From Tectiglobus sp965247245 (GTDB taxonomy: Bacteria; Pseudomonadota; Alphaproteobacteria; Rhizobiales; Hyphomicrobiaceae), in the NCBI GenBank assembly GCA_965247245.1, contig CBDFGV010000001.1:124001-188000 (forward strand): 64,000 nt of DNA. Reading direction: 5' to 3'. How positions within the stretch are numbered: the stretch's first letter is position 1; each line of letters starts with the position of its first letter. Made by a program: the position numbers and the translations under genes. The notes under the pieces were generated by a model. That model was not told the origin of the DNA and made no database searches. It worked only from the letters and a program-made list of their open reading frames with translations. Positions 18,790-28,231 of the stretch are shown here, in pieces.

Positions 18790-19569
18790 GTGGGCGGAAG
18801 TTCAACCCAACTACTGTCATTGGAAGGTAAGGCCGCGTTGGTAACGGGGGCGTCATCAGGCCTTGGGCGCCATTTCGTTGGCGTACTGGCCGATGCCGGG
18901 GCCAAGGTCGTTCTCGCAGCGCGTCGCCTGGATCGCTTGGAAGAGTTGGCGGCGGGCCTGCGCGAGGAGGGCTACACGGCGTCTGCAGTTGAGCTCGATG
19001 TGACGGACCGCGACAGCGTCAATGCAGGCTTCGAGGCCGCTGAGCAGGCAGTTGGACCATTGTCGGTCGTCGTAAACAATGCCGGAATTGCCGAGCCGGC
19101 CTATTTCACAAGTATGACTGAGGAGAGCTGGCGCAGCGTCATGGACGTCAATCTCGACGGTGTGTTCCGTGTCGCCCAGGAAGCTGCCCGCCGGATGCAG
19201 GCGGGCGATGGCGGCGCGATCATCAACGTGGCGTCTGTTCTCGGACAGGGTGTCGTAAAGTCATTGGCCCACTATTGTTCTTCAAAAGCTGCCGTTATCC
19301 AACTCACGAAAGCAATGGCGTTGGAGCTGGCACGGAGCGGGGTGCGCGTCAATGCACTCGCTCCGGGCTACATCTCCACTGAGATGAATGCCGATTTTCT
19401 CGTGAGTGACGACGGCAAGAAGCTGCTCTCGAAGGTGCCGATGGTGCGCGCTGGGGAATTGAGTGAGCTCGATGGCCCGTTGCTTTTGATGGCGTCCGAT
19501 GCGGGAAGTTACATGACGGGCAGTGTGCTTTCGGTGGATGGCGGCACTTTGCTGTCGCTGGGTGGCTGA
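18790..19569 (+). CDS. SDR family oxidoreductase
   Basis: 259-residue classical SDR. It has VTGASSGLG for cofactor binding, NNAGIAEPAYF, INVASVLGQ (catalytic Ser region), YCSSKAAVIQLTKAMA for the Tyr-x3-Lys pair and a regular VDGGTLLSLGG end. The GTG start has a strong GGAGAG site. It begins an apparent operon with the phosphotransferase gene, which starts 2 bases after its stop. In such clusters the SDR often works on acyl-CoA or fatty-acid-like compounds (inference). Confidence 0.9.
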   Translation: MGGSSTQLLSLEGKAALVTGASSGLGRHFVGVLADAGAKVVLAARRLDRLEELAAGLREEGYTASAVELDVTDRDSVNAGFEAAEQAVGPLSVVVNNAGIAEPAYFTSMTEESWRSVMDVNLDGVFRVAQEAARRMQAGDGGAIINVASVLGQGVVKSLAHYCSSKAAVIQLTKAMALELARSGVRVNALAPGYISTEMNADFLVSDDGKKLLSKVPMVRAGELSELDGPLLLMASDAGSYMTGSVLSVDGGTLLSLGG

Positions 19570-19571
19570 AC

Positions 19572-20636
19572 ATGGCTGAAGAAGCCCGTCAAAGGACACT
19601 CGATACAGATAACCTGACAGCTCTTGAAGCTTTTCTCGCGACGTCGCTGTCGGCATCCAAGGTCGTGGTCAAGGCAGCAAAGCTGCTGGGCGGCGGCGCT
19701 ATTCAGGAGAACTGGCGGCTCGATGTTGATATCGCGGACGGCCCCCGCGCTGGATCACACACCTGGGTTATGCGCACGGATGCAGCGGCCGTTCTGTCGC
19801 TCAGTCTCGACCGGGCCAGCGAGTACGCGGTTCTGCAAGCGGCTCATTCGGCTGGCGCGCGAGCGGCTGAACCGATTGCACGCTGTGAAGATCGCGACGT
19901 CGTCGGTGCACCATTTCTTGTGCAAGGATTTGCCGAAGGAACAGCGCAGGCGCGAAAAATCGTTCGGGATCCTGGGCTGGCAACCTGGGGCGGGACCCTT
20001 GCCGGCGATCTCGCGCAGCAGTTGGCGCGGGTCCATAGCGTTCAACCTTCTAGCGCAAACATCTCAGCCCTTCCGGTGCCCATCGGCAATCCGGCACAAC
20101 AAGAAGTCGCCAAGTTTCGCGGTGCATTGGATGGATCTCCCGAACCGCGCCCTGCCTTGGAGTACGTTCTGTGTTGGCTGACTGAGAATGCTCCATTCTT
20201 CAAAGGTGAGCTGTCGCTGATCCATGGCGACTTCCGCACCGGTAACTATCTTGTCGACGGGGGGCGCCTGACCGCCATTCTTGACTGGGAGTTCTCACAT
20301 TGGGGTGATCCTGATGAGGATATCGGTTGGTTCTGTGCCAACTGCTGGCGCTTTGGCAACGCCCATTTACCGGCCGGTGGCATTGCGACTTATTCGGAAT
20401 TCATTTCAGCCTACGAGCAGGCGGCAGTACGAAAGCTTGATCCGCTGAAGCTCCGCTATTGGGAGATCATGGCTGCCGCGAAATGGGCAACAATCGCGCA
20501 TCTACAGGGTGATCGGTATCGCAAGAGCGGTGAGCAGTCTGTTGAACTTGCGCTCACGGGGCTGATGGTCACCGAACTCGAACTGGAAGCCTTCGACGGC
20601 ATCAAAGCTTATGAGGCGGGGAAGGGAGTCTACTAA
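19572..20636 (+). CDS. Phosphotransferase (APH) family protein
   Basis: 354 residues of the aminoglycoside phosphotransferase/choline-kinase-like fold, in the branch found beside acyl-CoA dehydrogenases. The kinase features are LIHGDFRTGNYL (catalytic loop) and ILDWEFSHWGDPDEDIGWF (metal-binding Asp). It is probably not an antibiotic-resistance enzyme; relatives occur with fatty-acid and acyl-CoA genes and may phosphorylate a hydroxylated intermediate. The neighbours fit that reading: an SDR before it, a DUF6285-like protein and acyl-CoA synthetase after it. Confidence 0.88.
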   Translation: MAEEARQRTLDTDNLTALEAFLATSLSASKVVVKAAKLLGGGAIQENWRLDVDIADGPRAGSHTWVMRTDAAAVLSLSLDRASEYAVLQAAHSAGARAAEPIARCEDRDVVGAPFLVQGFAEGTAQARKIVRDPGLATWGGTLAGDLAQQLARVHSVQPSSANISALPVPIGNPAQQEVAKFRGALDGSPEPRPALEYVLCWLTENAPFFKGELSLIHGDFRTGNYLVDGGRLTAILDWEFSHWGDPDEDIGWFCANCWRFGNAHLPAGGIATYSEFISAYEQAAVRKLDPLKLRYWEIMAAAKWATIAHLQGDRYRKSGEQSVELALTGLMVTELELEAFDGIKAYEAGKGVY

Positions 20637-20637
20637 G

Positions 20638-20994
20638 ATGCCTAAGATTGCAGCCGAAACACTTATTGAATTGGCCATCCAAACGCTCAAGACCGAAGTG
20701 CGTGATCATGTCGGCAGCGATCGCCGTTATCCATTGGCCATGACGATCAATGCCCTTGAAACGGCGCGTCGAGAGATTCTGTGTGAGCCCGAGGCGGCAA
20801 CCTGGGCCTTGTTGGACGATCTCTATGACGATGGTGAGGGCAGCCTGAAAGAACTTGCTAAGGATATCCGGACCGGCACCATCAATGATGAATCGCACCC
20901 GCAATTGCGCGAGAGATTGGAAAAGCACCTGATCGCGGAGCTTGAAGTCCGTAATCCAAGAGCACTAAAGGCGCGTGCACAAGCATCAGAATAG
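20638..20994 (+). CDS. DUF6285-like small protein
   Basis: 118 residues from the ATG at 20638, which begins just after the stop of the phosphotransferase. The protein is helical and charged, with RYPLAMTINALETARREI. Small proteins of this type regularly accompany phosphotransferase/acyl-CoA dehydrogenase pairs and are annotated DUF6285. No catalytic motif is visible. A role as a partner subunit of the neighbouring kinase-like protein is a guess based on their tight coupling. Confidence 0.75.
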   Translation: MPKIAAETLIELAIQTLKTEVRDHVGSDRRYPLAMTINALETARREILCEPEAATWALLDDLYDDGEGSLKELAKDIRTGTINDESHPQLRERLEKHLIAELEVRNPRALKARAQASE

Positions 20995-21050
20995 CGCTAT
21001 AGAAGCCGGCCAATCAGGTTTTCAGATCGCACGCGAGACGTGCAGCAACT

Positions 21051-22694
21051 ATGACGGAGTGGTTGATGGATTGGGACGCGCCCGAACTCGCCAAGAATAA
21101 AGCCAACTTCGTGGCATTGAGCCCGATCAGCTTCCTGGAGCGTGCTGCGACGTTCTTTGCGGACCGTACGGCCGTCATTGATCGCGAGCGCAGGTTCACC
21201 TATGCGGAGTTCTATGCCCGCTGTCGCCGCCTTGCCCATGCCCTCAGCAAGGCCGGCATCGGCCGCGGTGACACGGTTGCGATCCAGGCAGCTAATGTAA
21301 CGGCGATGCTTGAGGCTCATTACGCGGTTCCGATGCTCGGCGCGGTGCTCAATCCAATCAATATCCGCTTGGATCCGGCAACCATCCGCTTCTGCCTTGA
21401 GCATGGTGAAGCCAAGCTGTTTCTCGCCGACCGTGAGTTCCATGCAACGATTGCGCCGGCTTTGGAGGGTATGGAGAACAAGCCCATCGTTGTCGACATC
21501 GCCGACGTGGAGACTGTCGGCCTGCCAAACTTTGGCAACGTCGAGTACGAGGACTTCCTGGCTTCAGGCGATGCTGATTTTGTTTATGAAGGTGCCAAGG
21601 ACGAGTGGGATGCAATTTGCCTCCTCTACACCTCAGGCACAACCGGCAACCCAAAGGGTGTCGTCTTCCATCATCGCGGCGCGCACCTCAATGCGCTGTC
21701 GAATGCGGTCTCGTTCAAGCTCGATCACGAGAGCCGGTATCTCTGGACGCTGCCGATGTTCCATTGCTCAGGTTGGACCTATACCTGGGCGGTGACCGCA
21801 GTTGGCGGCACGCATGTCTGCCTGCGCCGGGTCGATCCCGCGCGAATATTTGCGGACATTGTCACGCATAAGGTGACCCACATGTGCGGTGCGCCGATCG
21901 TGCTCAACATGTTGATCCACGCTCCTGACATTGCCAAGCGCACACTGCCGCAGCGCACGCGCGTTATGACTGGCGGTGCCGCGCCACCATCGGCTGTAAT
22001 CCAGAATATGGAGGCGATGGGATTTGAAGTCCTCCATGCCTATGGAACGACCGAGAGCTATGGACCATCCACGACTTGCGTCTTCCCAGTGGAATGGGAC
22101 CAATGCCCGACAGAGGAGCGCTATGCTCTAATGGCGCGTCAGGGCGTGCCAATGCCGCTGGTAGACAAAATGATCGTTGCCAACCCAGACACCCTTGAGC
22201 CCGTGCCGATGGATGGTGAAACAATGGGCGAGGTCATGCTGTCCGGTAACACGATCATGAAGGGATACCTGAAGAACCAGGCGGCAACCGACGAGGCCTT
22301 CGCCGGTGGGCTCTATCATTCCGGTGACCTCGCTGTTTGGCATGCTGACGGTTACATCGAGGTCAAAGACCGTTCCAAGGACATTATCATCTCGGGCGGT
22401 GAAAACATCTCATCGTTGGAAGTCGAAGAGGTCCTCTACAAGCACCCCAAAATCATGGAAGCAGCTGTCGTCGCGCGGCCGGATGAGAAATGGGGCGAGA
22501 CGCCTTGCGCGTTCGTCACGCCAACAGGCGAGGCAGCAGACCTCACAGCAGATGATGTCGTCGCCTTTTGCCGGGAAAACATGGCGAACTATAAAATCCC
22601 AAAAACGATTGTGTTCGGCGAGTTGCCAAAGACATCGACGGGTAAGATCCAGAAGTTCGTCTTGCGTGATCGCGCCAAGTCAGGCGATCTTTAG
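21051..22694 (+). CDS. Acyl-CoA synthetase (AMP-forming), medium/long-chain fatty-acid CoA ligase-like
   Basis: 547 residues of the ANL adenylating superfamily. The P-loop-like YTSGTTGNPKGV, the A5-type YGTTESYGPS, the hinge YHSGDLAVWHADGYIEVKDRSKD and the C-terminal catalytic Lys in LPKTSTGKIQKF are all present. It activates a carboxylic acid to acyl-CoA. It is like the AlkK/3-(methylthio)propionyl-CoA ligase group, which cannot be separated by eye. It closes the operon that begins with the SDR at 18790. Confidence 0.92.
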   Translation: MTEWLMDWDAPELAKNKANFVALSPISFLERAATFFADRTAVIDRERRFTYAEFYARCRRLAHALSKAGIGRGDTVAIQAANVTAMLEAHYAVPMLGAVLNPINIRLDPATIRFCLEHGEAKLFLADREFHATIAPALEGMENKPIVVDIADVETVGLPNFGNVEYEDFLASGDADFVYEGAKDEWDAICLLYTSGTTGNPKGVVFHHRGAHLNALSNAVSFKLDHESRYLWTLPMFHCSGWTYTWAVTAVGGTHVCLRRVDPARIFADIVTHKVTHMCGAPIVLNMLIHAPDIAKRTLPQRTRVMTGGAAPPSAVIQNMEAMGFEVLHAYGTTESYGPSTTCVFPVEWDQCPTEERYALMARQGVPMPLVDKMIVANPDTLEPVPMDGETMGEVMLSGNTIMKGYLKNQAATDEAFAGGLYHSGDLAVWHADGYIEVKDRSKDIIISGGENISSLEVEEVLYKHPKIMEAAVVARPDEKWGETPCAFVTPTGEAADLTADDVVAFCRENMANYKIPKTIVFGELPKTSTGKIQKFVLRDRAKSGDL

Positions 22695-22725
22695 GGGCTT
22701 GTGAGATCCAACGGACCTGTCGCCG

Positions 22726-23409
22726 ATGACGGATAAAGCTCTGCCAATTCTCTATTCTTTCCGGCGTTGTCCGTTTGCCATGCGCGCGCGTATGGCTTTG
22801 ACACTATCGGGCCAGAATTGTGAGCTGCGCGAGATCGTTCTACGCGACAAACCGGACGAGATGATCGCGGTGTCACCGAAAGCGACTGTGCCAGTGCTTG
22901 TGGAAGCAGACGGAACGGTGCGCGATGAGAGTCTCGAAATCATGCTGTGGACACTGCAGCGCAACGATCCGGACGGATTGCTAACGCCCGATCAAGGTAA
23001 TCGCGAAGACATGCTCGCTCTGATCCATCGGATCGACCACGATTTCAAGGGCCACCTTGATCGCTACAAGTACGCCAATCGCTACGCGAACGAGAATGAT
23101 GGCGGCGGCGTGGATCCGGTCGAGCACAGAACCGCTGGTATGGTTGTCCTCGCTGAACTTGAGGAGCGACTTGGCCGGAGCCGCTATCTGTTCGGCGACC
23201 GTCTCAGCCTCGCTGACATCGCCATCGCGCCTTTCGTGCGCCAGTTCGCTAACACAGATGCAGATTGGTTTGCCGAACAGCCTGTGCCGGCATTGCGAAG
23301 ATGGCTATCCGGTATTCTCGAGTCCGATCTCTTCCAGAGCTGTATGAAGAAATACAAGCCCTGGAAGGTGACCGGCGAAGCGGTTGCATTCCCCGAAACG
23401 CCTGTTTGA
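22726..23409 (+). CDS. Glutathione S-transferase family protein
   Basis: 227 residues. The N-terminal thioredoxin-like domain starts with LYSFRRCPFAMRARMAL, where the CPFA position carries a Cys as in omega-type GSTs, and includes TVPVL and DESLEIM for glutathione binding. The helical C-terminal domain contains GDRLSLADIAIAPFVRQF. It may conjugate or reduce glutathione adducts. It follows the acyl-CoA synthetase after 31 bases and may be co-transcribed. Confidence 0.9.
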   Translation: MTDKALPILYSFRRCPFAMRARMALTLSGQNCELREIVLRDKPDEMIAVSPKATVPVLVEADGTVRDESLEIMLWTLQRNDPDGLLTPDQGNREDMLALIHRIDHDFKGHLDRYKYANRYANENDGGGVDPVEHRTAGMVVLAELEERLGRSRYLFGDRLSLADIAIAPFVRQFANTDADWFAEQPVPALRRWLSGILESDLFQSCMKKYKPWKVTGEAVAFPETPV

Positions 23410-23419
23410 CGTCTTGCAT

Positions 23420-24190
23420 CTAAAGGCGCGCCGTGACACCGCCATCAACGTAGAGCACATGGCCTGTCACGAAGCTGGCGGCATCGGAGGCGAGAAAAAC
23501 AGCAGCGCCAACCAGTTCATCGACTTCACCCCATCGCCCAAGTGGCGTGCGGTCACAGAGCCAGGCCGAAAACTTTTCGTCAGCAACCAGCGCTTCATTG
23601 AGCTCAGTCGCAAAGTAGCCGGGCCCGAGTCCATTGACTCGGATGCCATGCTGGCCCCAGTCAATCGCCATCCCTTTGGTCAGCATTTTCACAGCGCCCT
23701 TCGACGCCGTATAGGGCGCAATCGTCGGGCGGCCAAGCTCACTTTGAACCGAGCAAATGTTGATGATCGAGCCACCACCGCGGGTTTTCATTTGCTGGGC
23801 AACTGCTTTGGCAGCGTAGAAGACGCCATCCAGGTTGGTGCTCATCAACTCGCGCCAGGTCTCCACAGGGAAGTCTTCTAGCGCACCGCGCCGCTGGATG
23901 CCGGCATTGTTGACGAGGATATCTATGCCGCCGATTTCAGCTTCAATCTCGCTGATTGCTTGATCAACGGCAGCTGCGTCGATGACGTCGAACGTCTTCT
24001 CGTGCACATCATGCCCTGCTGCACGTATCGGAGCCGCCGCGGCTGCAACCTTCTCACTGGTCCGCCCGTTGATAATCACGCTCGCACCAGCTTCCGCCAT
24101 GCCTGACGCCAGCGCCAGCCCGATACCTGCGGACGAGCCCGTGATCAGCGCCCGTTTTCCCTTCAGGCTGAATTGCTCCAGTGCCGCCAC
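23420..24190 (-). CDS. SDR family oxidoreductase, gluconate 5-dehydrogenase-like
   Basis: 256 residues with ITGSSAGIG for cofactor binding, NNAGIQRRG, NICSVQSELGRPTIAPYTASKGAV for the catalytic Ser and Tyr-x3-Lys, and LYVDGGVTARL at the end. The NNAGIQRRG and PTIAPYTASKGAVKMLTKGMA stretches are those of gluconate 5-dehydrogenase (IdnO/Gno), which reduces 5-ketogluconate. It is divergent from an L-idonate-5-dehydrogenase-like gene, which supports that assignment. Confidence 0.86.
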   Translation of the reverse strand: MAALEQFSLKGKRALITGSSAGIGLALASGMAEAGASVIINGRTSEKVAAAAAPIRAAGHDVHEKTFDVIDAAAVDQAISEIEAEIGGIDILVNNAGIQRRGALEDFPVETWRELMSTNLDGVFYAAKAVAQQMKTRGGGSIINICSVQSELGRPTIAPYTASKGAVKMLTKGMAIDWGQHGIRVNGLGPGYFATELNEALVADEKFSAWLCDRTPLGRWGEVDELVGAAVFLASDAASFVTGHVLYVDGGVTARL

Positions 24191-24313
24191 GTTGCATTCC
24201 TTTCAATTGACTTGTCTGTGCTGTCGTTTCTATCTGCTGCTGTCAAATTGGACCAGAGGCCGTTACGCTTGCCGCGTTGGGCCAATAACCGCAACCGCAA
24301 AAGGTCGGACGAT

Positions 24314-25348
24314 ATGCATGCCGTCGTTATCCACGCACCTCATGATCTGCGACTCGATGAGCTGCCTCAGGAGGAACTAGGCCCAGGTCAGGTTCGCATT
24401 GCCGTCGAACGTGGCGGTATCTGTGGATCGGATCTGCATTACTACCACGCCGGTGGCTTCGGCGCCGTTCGCATCCAGCAGCCGATGATCCTCGGTCACG
24501 AGGTCTCCGGTAGGATTGTCGAGTTGGGTGCTGGAATTGACGGACTTGCGGCTGGGCAACTCGTTGCCGTCAATCCGAGCTTGCCGTGCGGACAATGCCA
24601 ATACTGCCAGGCGGGCGCGCAGAACCACTGCCTCGATATGCGTTTCTACGGGAGCGCCATGCGAATGCCACATGTTCACGGCGCCTTCCGCCAGGATCTC
24701 GTCGCGGAGGCTTCGCAGTGTCACGTGATACCCGACGGTATGACAGCGAGCGCAGCAGCCATGGCCGAACCTCTGGCCGTCTGTCTGCATGCCGTCAACC
24801 AGGCCGGGCCGCTGGTCGGCAAGCGTGTTCTGGTCACCGGCTCGGGTCCGATTGGTGTGTTGTGCGCCATGGCAGCCCGGCGTGCCGGCGCAGTTGAGAT
24901 TATCGCGACGGATGTAGCACCGGAGCCGCTTGCCATTATGCGCAAGGCAGCAGCAGACGATGCGTTCAATGTCGCAGACAAGCCCGATGCCTTAGAACGT
25001 TTTGAAGCCGACAAGGGCTACTTCGACGTCCTGTTGGAGGCATCAGGTAATCGCTCAGCGCTCATCGGGGCCTTCAACGCCCTGAAGCCTGGGGGAACCA
25101 TTGTCCAGGTTGGCATGGGAGATGACGCAGCTTTACCGCTCAATACCATTGTCGCGAAAGAATTCGTCCTCAAAGGCACCTTTCGGTTTCATCTGGAATT
25201 CGGCCATGCCGTCGAACTTATGGCGAAAGGCTTGATTGATTTTGAGCCGCTTGTCACAGCGACTATGCCGTACGACGAGGCCGTTGCAGCCTTCGACCTC
25301 GCAGGCGATCGCAGCAAGGCCATGAAGGTGCACCTCGCCTTTGCCTAG
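24314..25348 (+). CDS. L-idonate 5-dehydrogenase-like zinc alcohol dehydrogenase
   Basis: 344 residues of the medium-chain dehydrogenase family. Zinc ligands lie in GICGSDLHYYHAGGFG and GHEVSGRI; NPSLPCGQCQYCQAGAQNHC gives the structural zinc cysteines; the Rossmann motif is GSGPIGVL. The pattern HYYHAGGFG is typical of L-idonate 5-dehydrogenase, which makes 5-ketogluconate for the divergent SDR. The ATG at 24314 has an AAGGTCGG site close upstream; the earlier in-frame start at 24173 would overlap the divergent gene and adds an unconserved leader. Confidence 0.88.
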   Translation: MHAVVIHAPHDLRLDELPQEELGPGQVRIAVERGGICGSDLHYYHAGGFGAVRIQQPMILGHEVSGRIVELGAGIDGLAAGQLVAVNPSLPCGQCQYCQAGAQNHCLDMRFYGSAMRMPHVHGAFRQDLVAEASQCHVIPDGMTASAAAMAEPLAVCLHAVNQAGPLVGKRVLVTGSGPIGVLCAMAARRAGAVEIIATDVAPEPLAIMRKAAADDAFNVADKPDALERFEADKGYFDVLLEASGNRSALIGAFNALKPGGTIVQVGMGDDAALPLNTIVAKEFVLKGTFRFHLEFGHAVELMAKGLIDFEPLVTATMPYDEAVAAFDLAGDRSKAMKVHLAFA

Positions 25349-25478
25349 TGCCTGACAGGCCGGTTGGATGGCAGACAGAGTGCCGTTGTATGGTGCAATG
25401 CTGCCATAACTTGCAATGTCAGCTCGGAAAATCGTATCTCTGTATGCGAGCAAGCAAGACGATTGAACCAGAATGATC

Positions 25479-25709
25479 ATGGCTGATACAACCGAGGCTG
25501 CCGCTGGCATCAAGGCTTTGACGGTGAACGGCGAAGCGAGAGAGAGCAGCGCTGCAAATTTGTCGGAACTGCTAGTCGAGTTGGGCTATGGTGACTCCAA
25601 GGTGGCCACGGCCGTAAACGGTGACTTTGTTTCAGCAGCAGGCAGAGCTGAGTGCGGCCTGCGTAGCGATGATAGGATTGAGATTGTCGCCCCGCGCCAG
25701 GGCGGATGA
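25479..25709 (+). CDS. thiS: Sulfur carrier protein ThiS
   Basis: 76 residues with the ubiquitin-like fold pattern (ALTVNGEARE, LSELLVELGYGDSKVATAVNGDFV) and the essential C-terminal Gly-Gly, where the thiocarboxylate for thiazole synthesis forms. An in-frame ATG two codons earlier (25473) is equally possible. It starts the thiSGE group. I found no TPP riboswitch in the 130 bases upstream. Confidence 0.88.
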   Translation: MADTTEAAAGIKALTVNGEARESSAANLSELLVELGYGDSKVATAVNGDFVSAAGRAECGLRSDDRIEIVAPRQGG

Positions 25710-25731
25710 TTTGCGGTTCGGATAGATCAAG

Positions 25732-26556
25732 ATGAACATTGTTGAACGCAAGATATCCGCGACGCAGGATCTGAGCTTCTATGGCAAGCAGCTCGGATCG
25801 CGCCTGCTATTGGGTACGGCACAGTATCCATCACCGGCTATTCTCGGTTTGGCGGTTGAGCAGTCCAAGTGCGAAGTCGTGACCGTCTCACTGCGCCGGG
25901 AGGCTGCACGGGGTGGCGCCGGACAGCGCTTTTTCGATCTCATCCAAAGCTGGAACGTCAGCGTTCTGCCCAACACGGCCGGCTGCCGAACAGCGAAGGA
26001 AGCAATTACCACCGCGCAGATGGCCCGTGAGCTTTTTGGCACGACCTGGATCAAGCTCGAAGTGATCGCCAACGATGATACGTTGCAGCCGGATCTGTTC
26101 GGCCTTGTCGAAGCGGCCGGAGAACTCTCACGTCAGGACTTTGACGTGTTCCCTTACACCACCGAAGACCTTGGGGCGGCTGAGCGTCTCCTCGCTGCTG
26201 GCTGTGAGGTCTTGATGCCGTGGGGCGCGCCCATCGGAACAGGGCGCGGACTGGCCAATCCCTATGGCCTGCAGACCATGCGCAATTACTTCCCCGACAT
26301 TCCATTGGTCGTCGATGCCGGCATCGGTGCACCGTCGCACGCTGCCCAGTGCATGGAGATGGGCTATGATGCGGTGATGATCAACACTGCAGTCGCAAAA
26401 GCCGGTGATCCCGTGCTGATGGCGCAAGCCTTTGCGACAACAATCGAGGCTAGTCGGCAAGCCTACGTGTCAGGCTTGATGGAGCAACGAGATATGGCAG
26501 AACCATCGACGCCGGTGGCCGGAACGCCATTCTTTGATCTGGACAATAAAGCGTGA
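25732..26556 (+). CDS. thiG: Thiazole synthase ThiG
   Basis: 274 residues, a TIM barrel that makes the thiazole phosphate of thiamin from deoxyxylulose phosphate, dehydroglycine (or glycine imine) and ThiS thiocarboxylate. Typical segments are SRLLLGTAQYPSP, TVSLRREA, LPNTAGCRTAKEA, TWIKLEVI with the Schiff-base Lys, MPWGAPIGTGRGL and VDAGIGAPSHA. It follows thiS by 22 bases and overlaps thiE by 4. Confidence 0.96.
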   Translation: MNIVERKISATQDLSFYGKQLGSRLLLGTAQYPSPAILGLAVEQSKCEVVTVSLRREAARGGAGQRFFDLIQSWNVSVLPNTAGCRTAKEAITTAQMARELFGTTWIKLEVIANDDTLQPDLFGLVEAAGELSRQDFDVFPYTTEDLGAAERLLAAGCEVLMPWGAPIGTGRGLANPYGLQTMRNYFPDIPLVVDAGIGAPSHAAQCMEMGYDAVMINTAVAKAGDPVLMAQAFATTIEASRQAYVSGLMEQRDMAEPSTPVAGTPFFDLDNKA

Positions 26557-27185
26557 CGAACAAAACTGCTCGCGACATCGGCTTGGATGTCTTTTACCCG
26601 ATTGTACCGGATTGCGACTGGCTACGCAGAATTGTACCGCTCGGCGTACGCACGGTGCAACTGCGCGCCAAGGATATGTCGGAAGCGGAACTGCGCCGGC
26701 AGATCACTGAAGGCCTTGAGATCTGCGCCGCTCATGACTGCCAGTTGATCGTGAATGATTTCTGGCAGCTGGCGATTGATGCCGGGGCTGACTTCATCCA
26801 TCTCGGGCAGGAAGACCTGGCCGACGCCGATCTGGCGGCTATCAAGAATGCTGGGCTCAAGCTTGGCGTGTCGACACACAGCCATGAAGAACTGGATGTT
26901 GCCCTTGCGGCCAGGCCGGACTACGTGGCGCTGGGCCCCGTCTATGAAACGAAGCTCAAAGAGATGCCTTGGGCACCCCAGGGCCTGGATCGAGTGGCAG
27001 ACTGGAATCAGAAAGTTGGCGATCTTCCGCTTGTTGGTATTGCCGGCATTACCATCGAGCGAGCCGATGGTGTGCTTGCCGCAGGTGCGCAATCAGTCGC
27101 AGTCATCACTGATTTCTTCGTTCATCCAGAACCTGAGCAACGCATCAAACAGTGGCTGGAATGGGCAAAAATCCACAGGCCCTAG
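26553..27185 (+). CDS. thiE: Thiamin phosphate synthase ThiE
   Basis: 210 residues; joins the thiazole and pyrimidine phosphates to thiamin phosphate. Visible motifs are VQLRAKDMSEAEL, LIVNDFWQLAIDAGADFIHLGQEDL, LGVSTHSHEEL, YVALGPVYETKLK and VGIAGITIE, all typical of the TMP synthase barrel. The GTG start overlaps the thiG stop by 4 bases, indicating translational coupling. thiC and thiO are not in the window. Confidence 0.94.
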   Translation: MTNKTARDIGLDVFYPIVPDCDWLRRIVPLGVRTVQLRAKDMSEAELRRQITEGLEICAAHDCQLIVNDFWQLAIDAGADFIHLGQEDLADADLAAIKNAGLKLGVSTHSHEELDVALAARPDYVALGPVYETKLKEMPWAPQGLDRVADWNQKVGDLPLVGIAGITIERADGVLAAGAQSVAVITDFFVHPEPEQRIKQWLEWAKIHRP

Positions 27186-27295
27186 AGTTATGTGAAGGTT
27201 CTGTGACAAATTGACAATTTCATGATAGCTGTCCATTGAATTCAAAGGATTAGTAGTGAGGAGCCGCGTCCTTCGAGGCGCGCGTCAGGGCCGGT

Positions 27296-28231
27296 ATGGC
27301 ATACGCCTATCTTCTGGATGAGGACGTTGCGGACGGGACGCGACGAATATTATCTGAAGAAGTCGACCGCGCGGAAAAAACGCTCCGACGCAAGCGCAAT
27401 AAAGTCACCGCAATTCACGAGACACGCAAATCCATCAAGCGTGCCCGTGCCCTCTTGCGTCTCGTCAAAGAAGGCTTGCCGAAGAGTGGATTTCGGCGGG
27501 CCAACGTTTGCTTCCGTGACCTCAACCGATTGTTGGCCCAGTCTCGCGATCTCGATGTCATGCACCAGACGCTCACGCAGCTCGAGGAGACGTGCGGCCT
27601 CGCTGGAACTACCACTGCTGCGCGGGTGCGTGATGCGATCAGCAAGGCACAAGAGGTTGCAGCGAAGCAAGCACCGATCCCGCCGATCAAGCGTGCACTG
27701 GTCGCGCTTGAGGAAAGCCGAGAGCTCGTGTCCGAGCTTGATGTCAGTGGCGTCAGTCTTGAGGTCCTGCTCAAGGGGCTTGGCCGTTCCATGGCAGATT
27801 TCACGAAACATCACGCCAAGCTCAGCCCAGATGCAGACGCCGAGGTTTATCATGAGTGGCGGAAGACGGTGCAGTTCCACCGTCGCCACATCTTACTATT
27901 AAGCGCGGCCTGGCCGGACAGCCTGCAGCCGCGCGTCGCTGTAAGTAAGCAACTTTCTGAGTGTCTTGGTTTTGATCACGACCTGGCAGTGTTCATGGAG
28001 TTTGTGTCGAGCCCGAGAGGCCGGCCAGCTACCAAGCGCGATGTAACTAAACTGGCAGCGCTTGCTTCATCTCAGCAGGTCGAGTTGCGCCGTCAGGCAC
28101 GTGCGCTGGGAGCCCTCCTGAGCGCCGAAGCGCCTAGTGCCTTTAGAAGTCGGGTGGAAGCCTACTGGCAGGTGCAGCAGGGCTTCCATATCGAGCTGAA
28201 CTCGGCGACGCCAATCGAGGCCGCACTCTGA
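27296..28231 (+). CDS. CHAD domain-containing protein
   Basis: 311 residues forming one CHAD domain: conserved His and basic residues on helices, seen in VTAIHETRKSIKRARALLRL, the EVYHEWRKTVQFHRRHILLL repeat and the LGFDHDLAVF segment. CHAD proteins bind polyphosphate on a basic surface. A direct-repeat-like sequence upstream (27211-27228, read on the minus strand as CTATCAT-GAAA-TTGTCAA) weakly resembles an alphaproteobacterial Pho box, which would suit a polyphosphate-linked gene; this is speculative. Confidence 0.9.
   Translation: MAYAYLLDEDVADGTRRILSEEVDRAEKTLRRKRNKVTAIHETRKSIKRARALLRLVKEGLPKSGFRRANVCFRDLNRLLAQSRDLDVMHQTLTQLEETCGLAGTTTAARVRDAISKAQEVAAKQAPIPPIKRALVALEESRELVSELDVSGVSLEVLLKGLGRSMADFTKHHAKLSPDADAEVYHEWRKTVQFHRRHILLLSAAWPDSLQPRVAVSKQLSECLGFDHDLAVFMEFVSSPRGRPATKRDVTKLAALASSQQVELRRQARALGALLSAEAPSAFRSRVEAYWQVQQGFHIELNSATPIEAAL

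Noticed and set aside
24173..24313. N-terminal extension of the idonate-type dehydrogenase
   Set aside because: It overlaps the divergent SDR gene and the 47 extra residues do not resemble the family; the ATG at 24314 has a ribosome site.
25349..25478. TPP riboswitch before thiS
   Set aside because: The conserved CTGAGA and ACCCTTTGAACCTGATC-type segments are not present in this interval.
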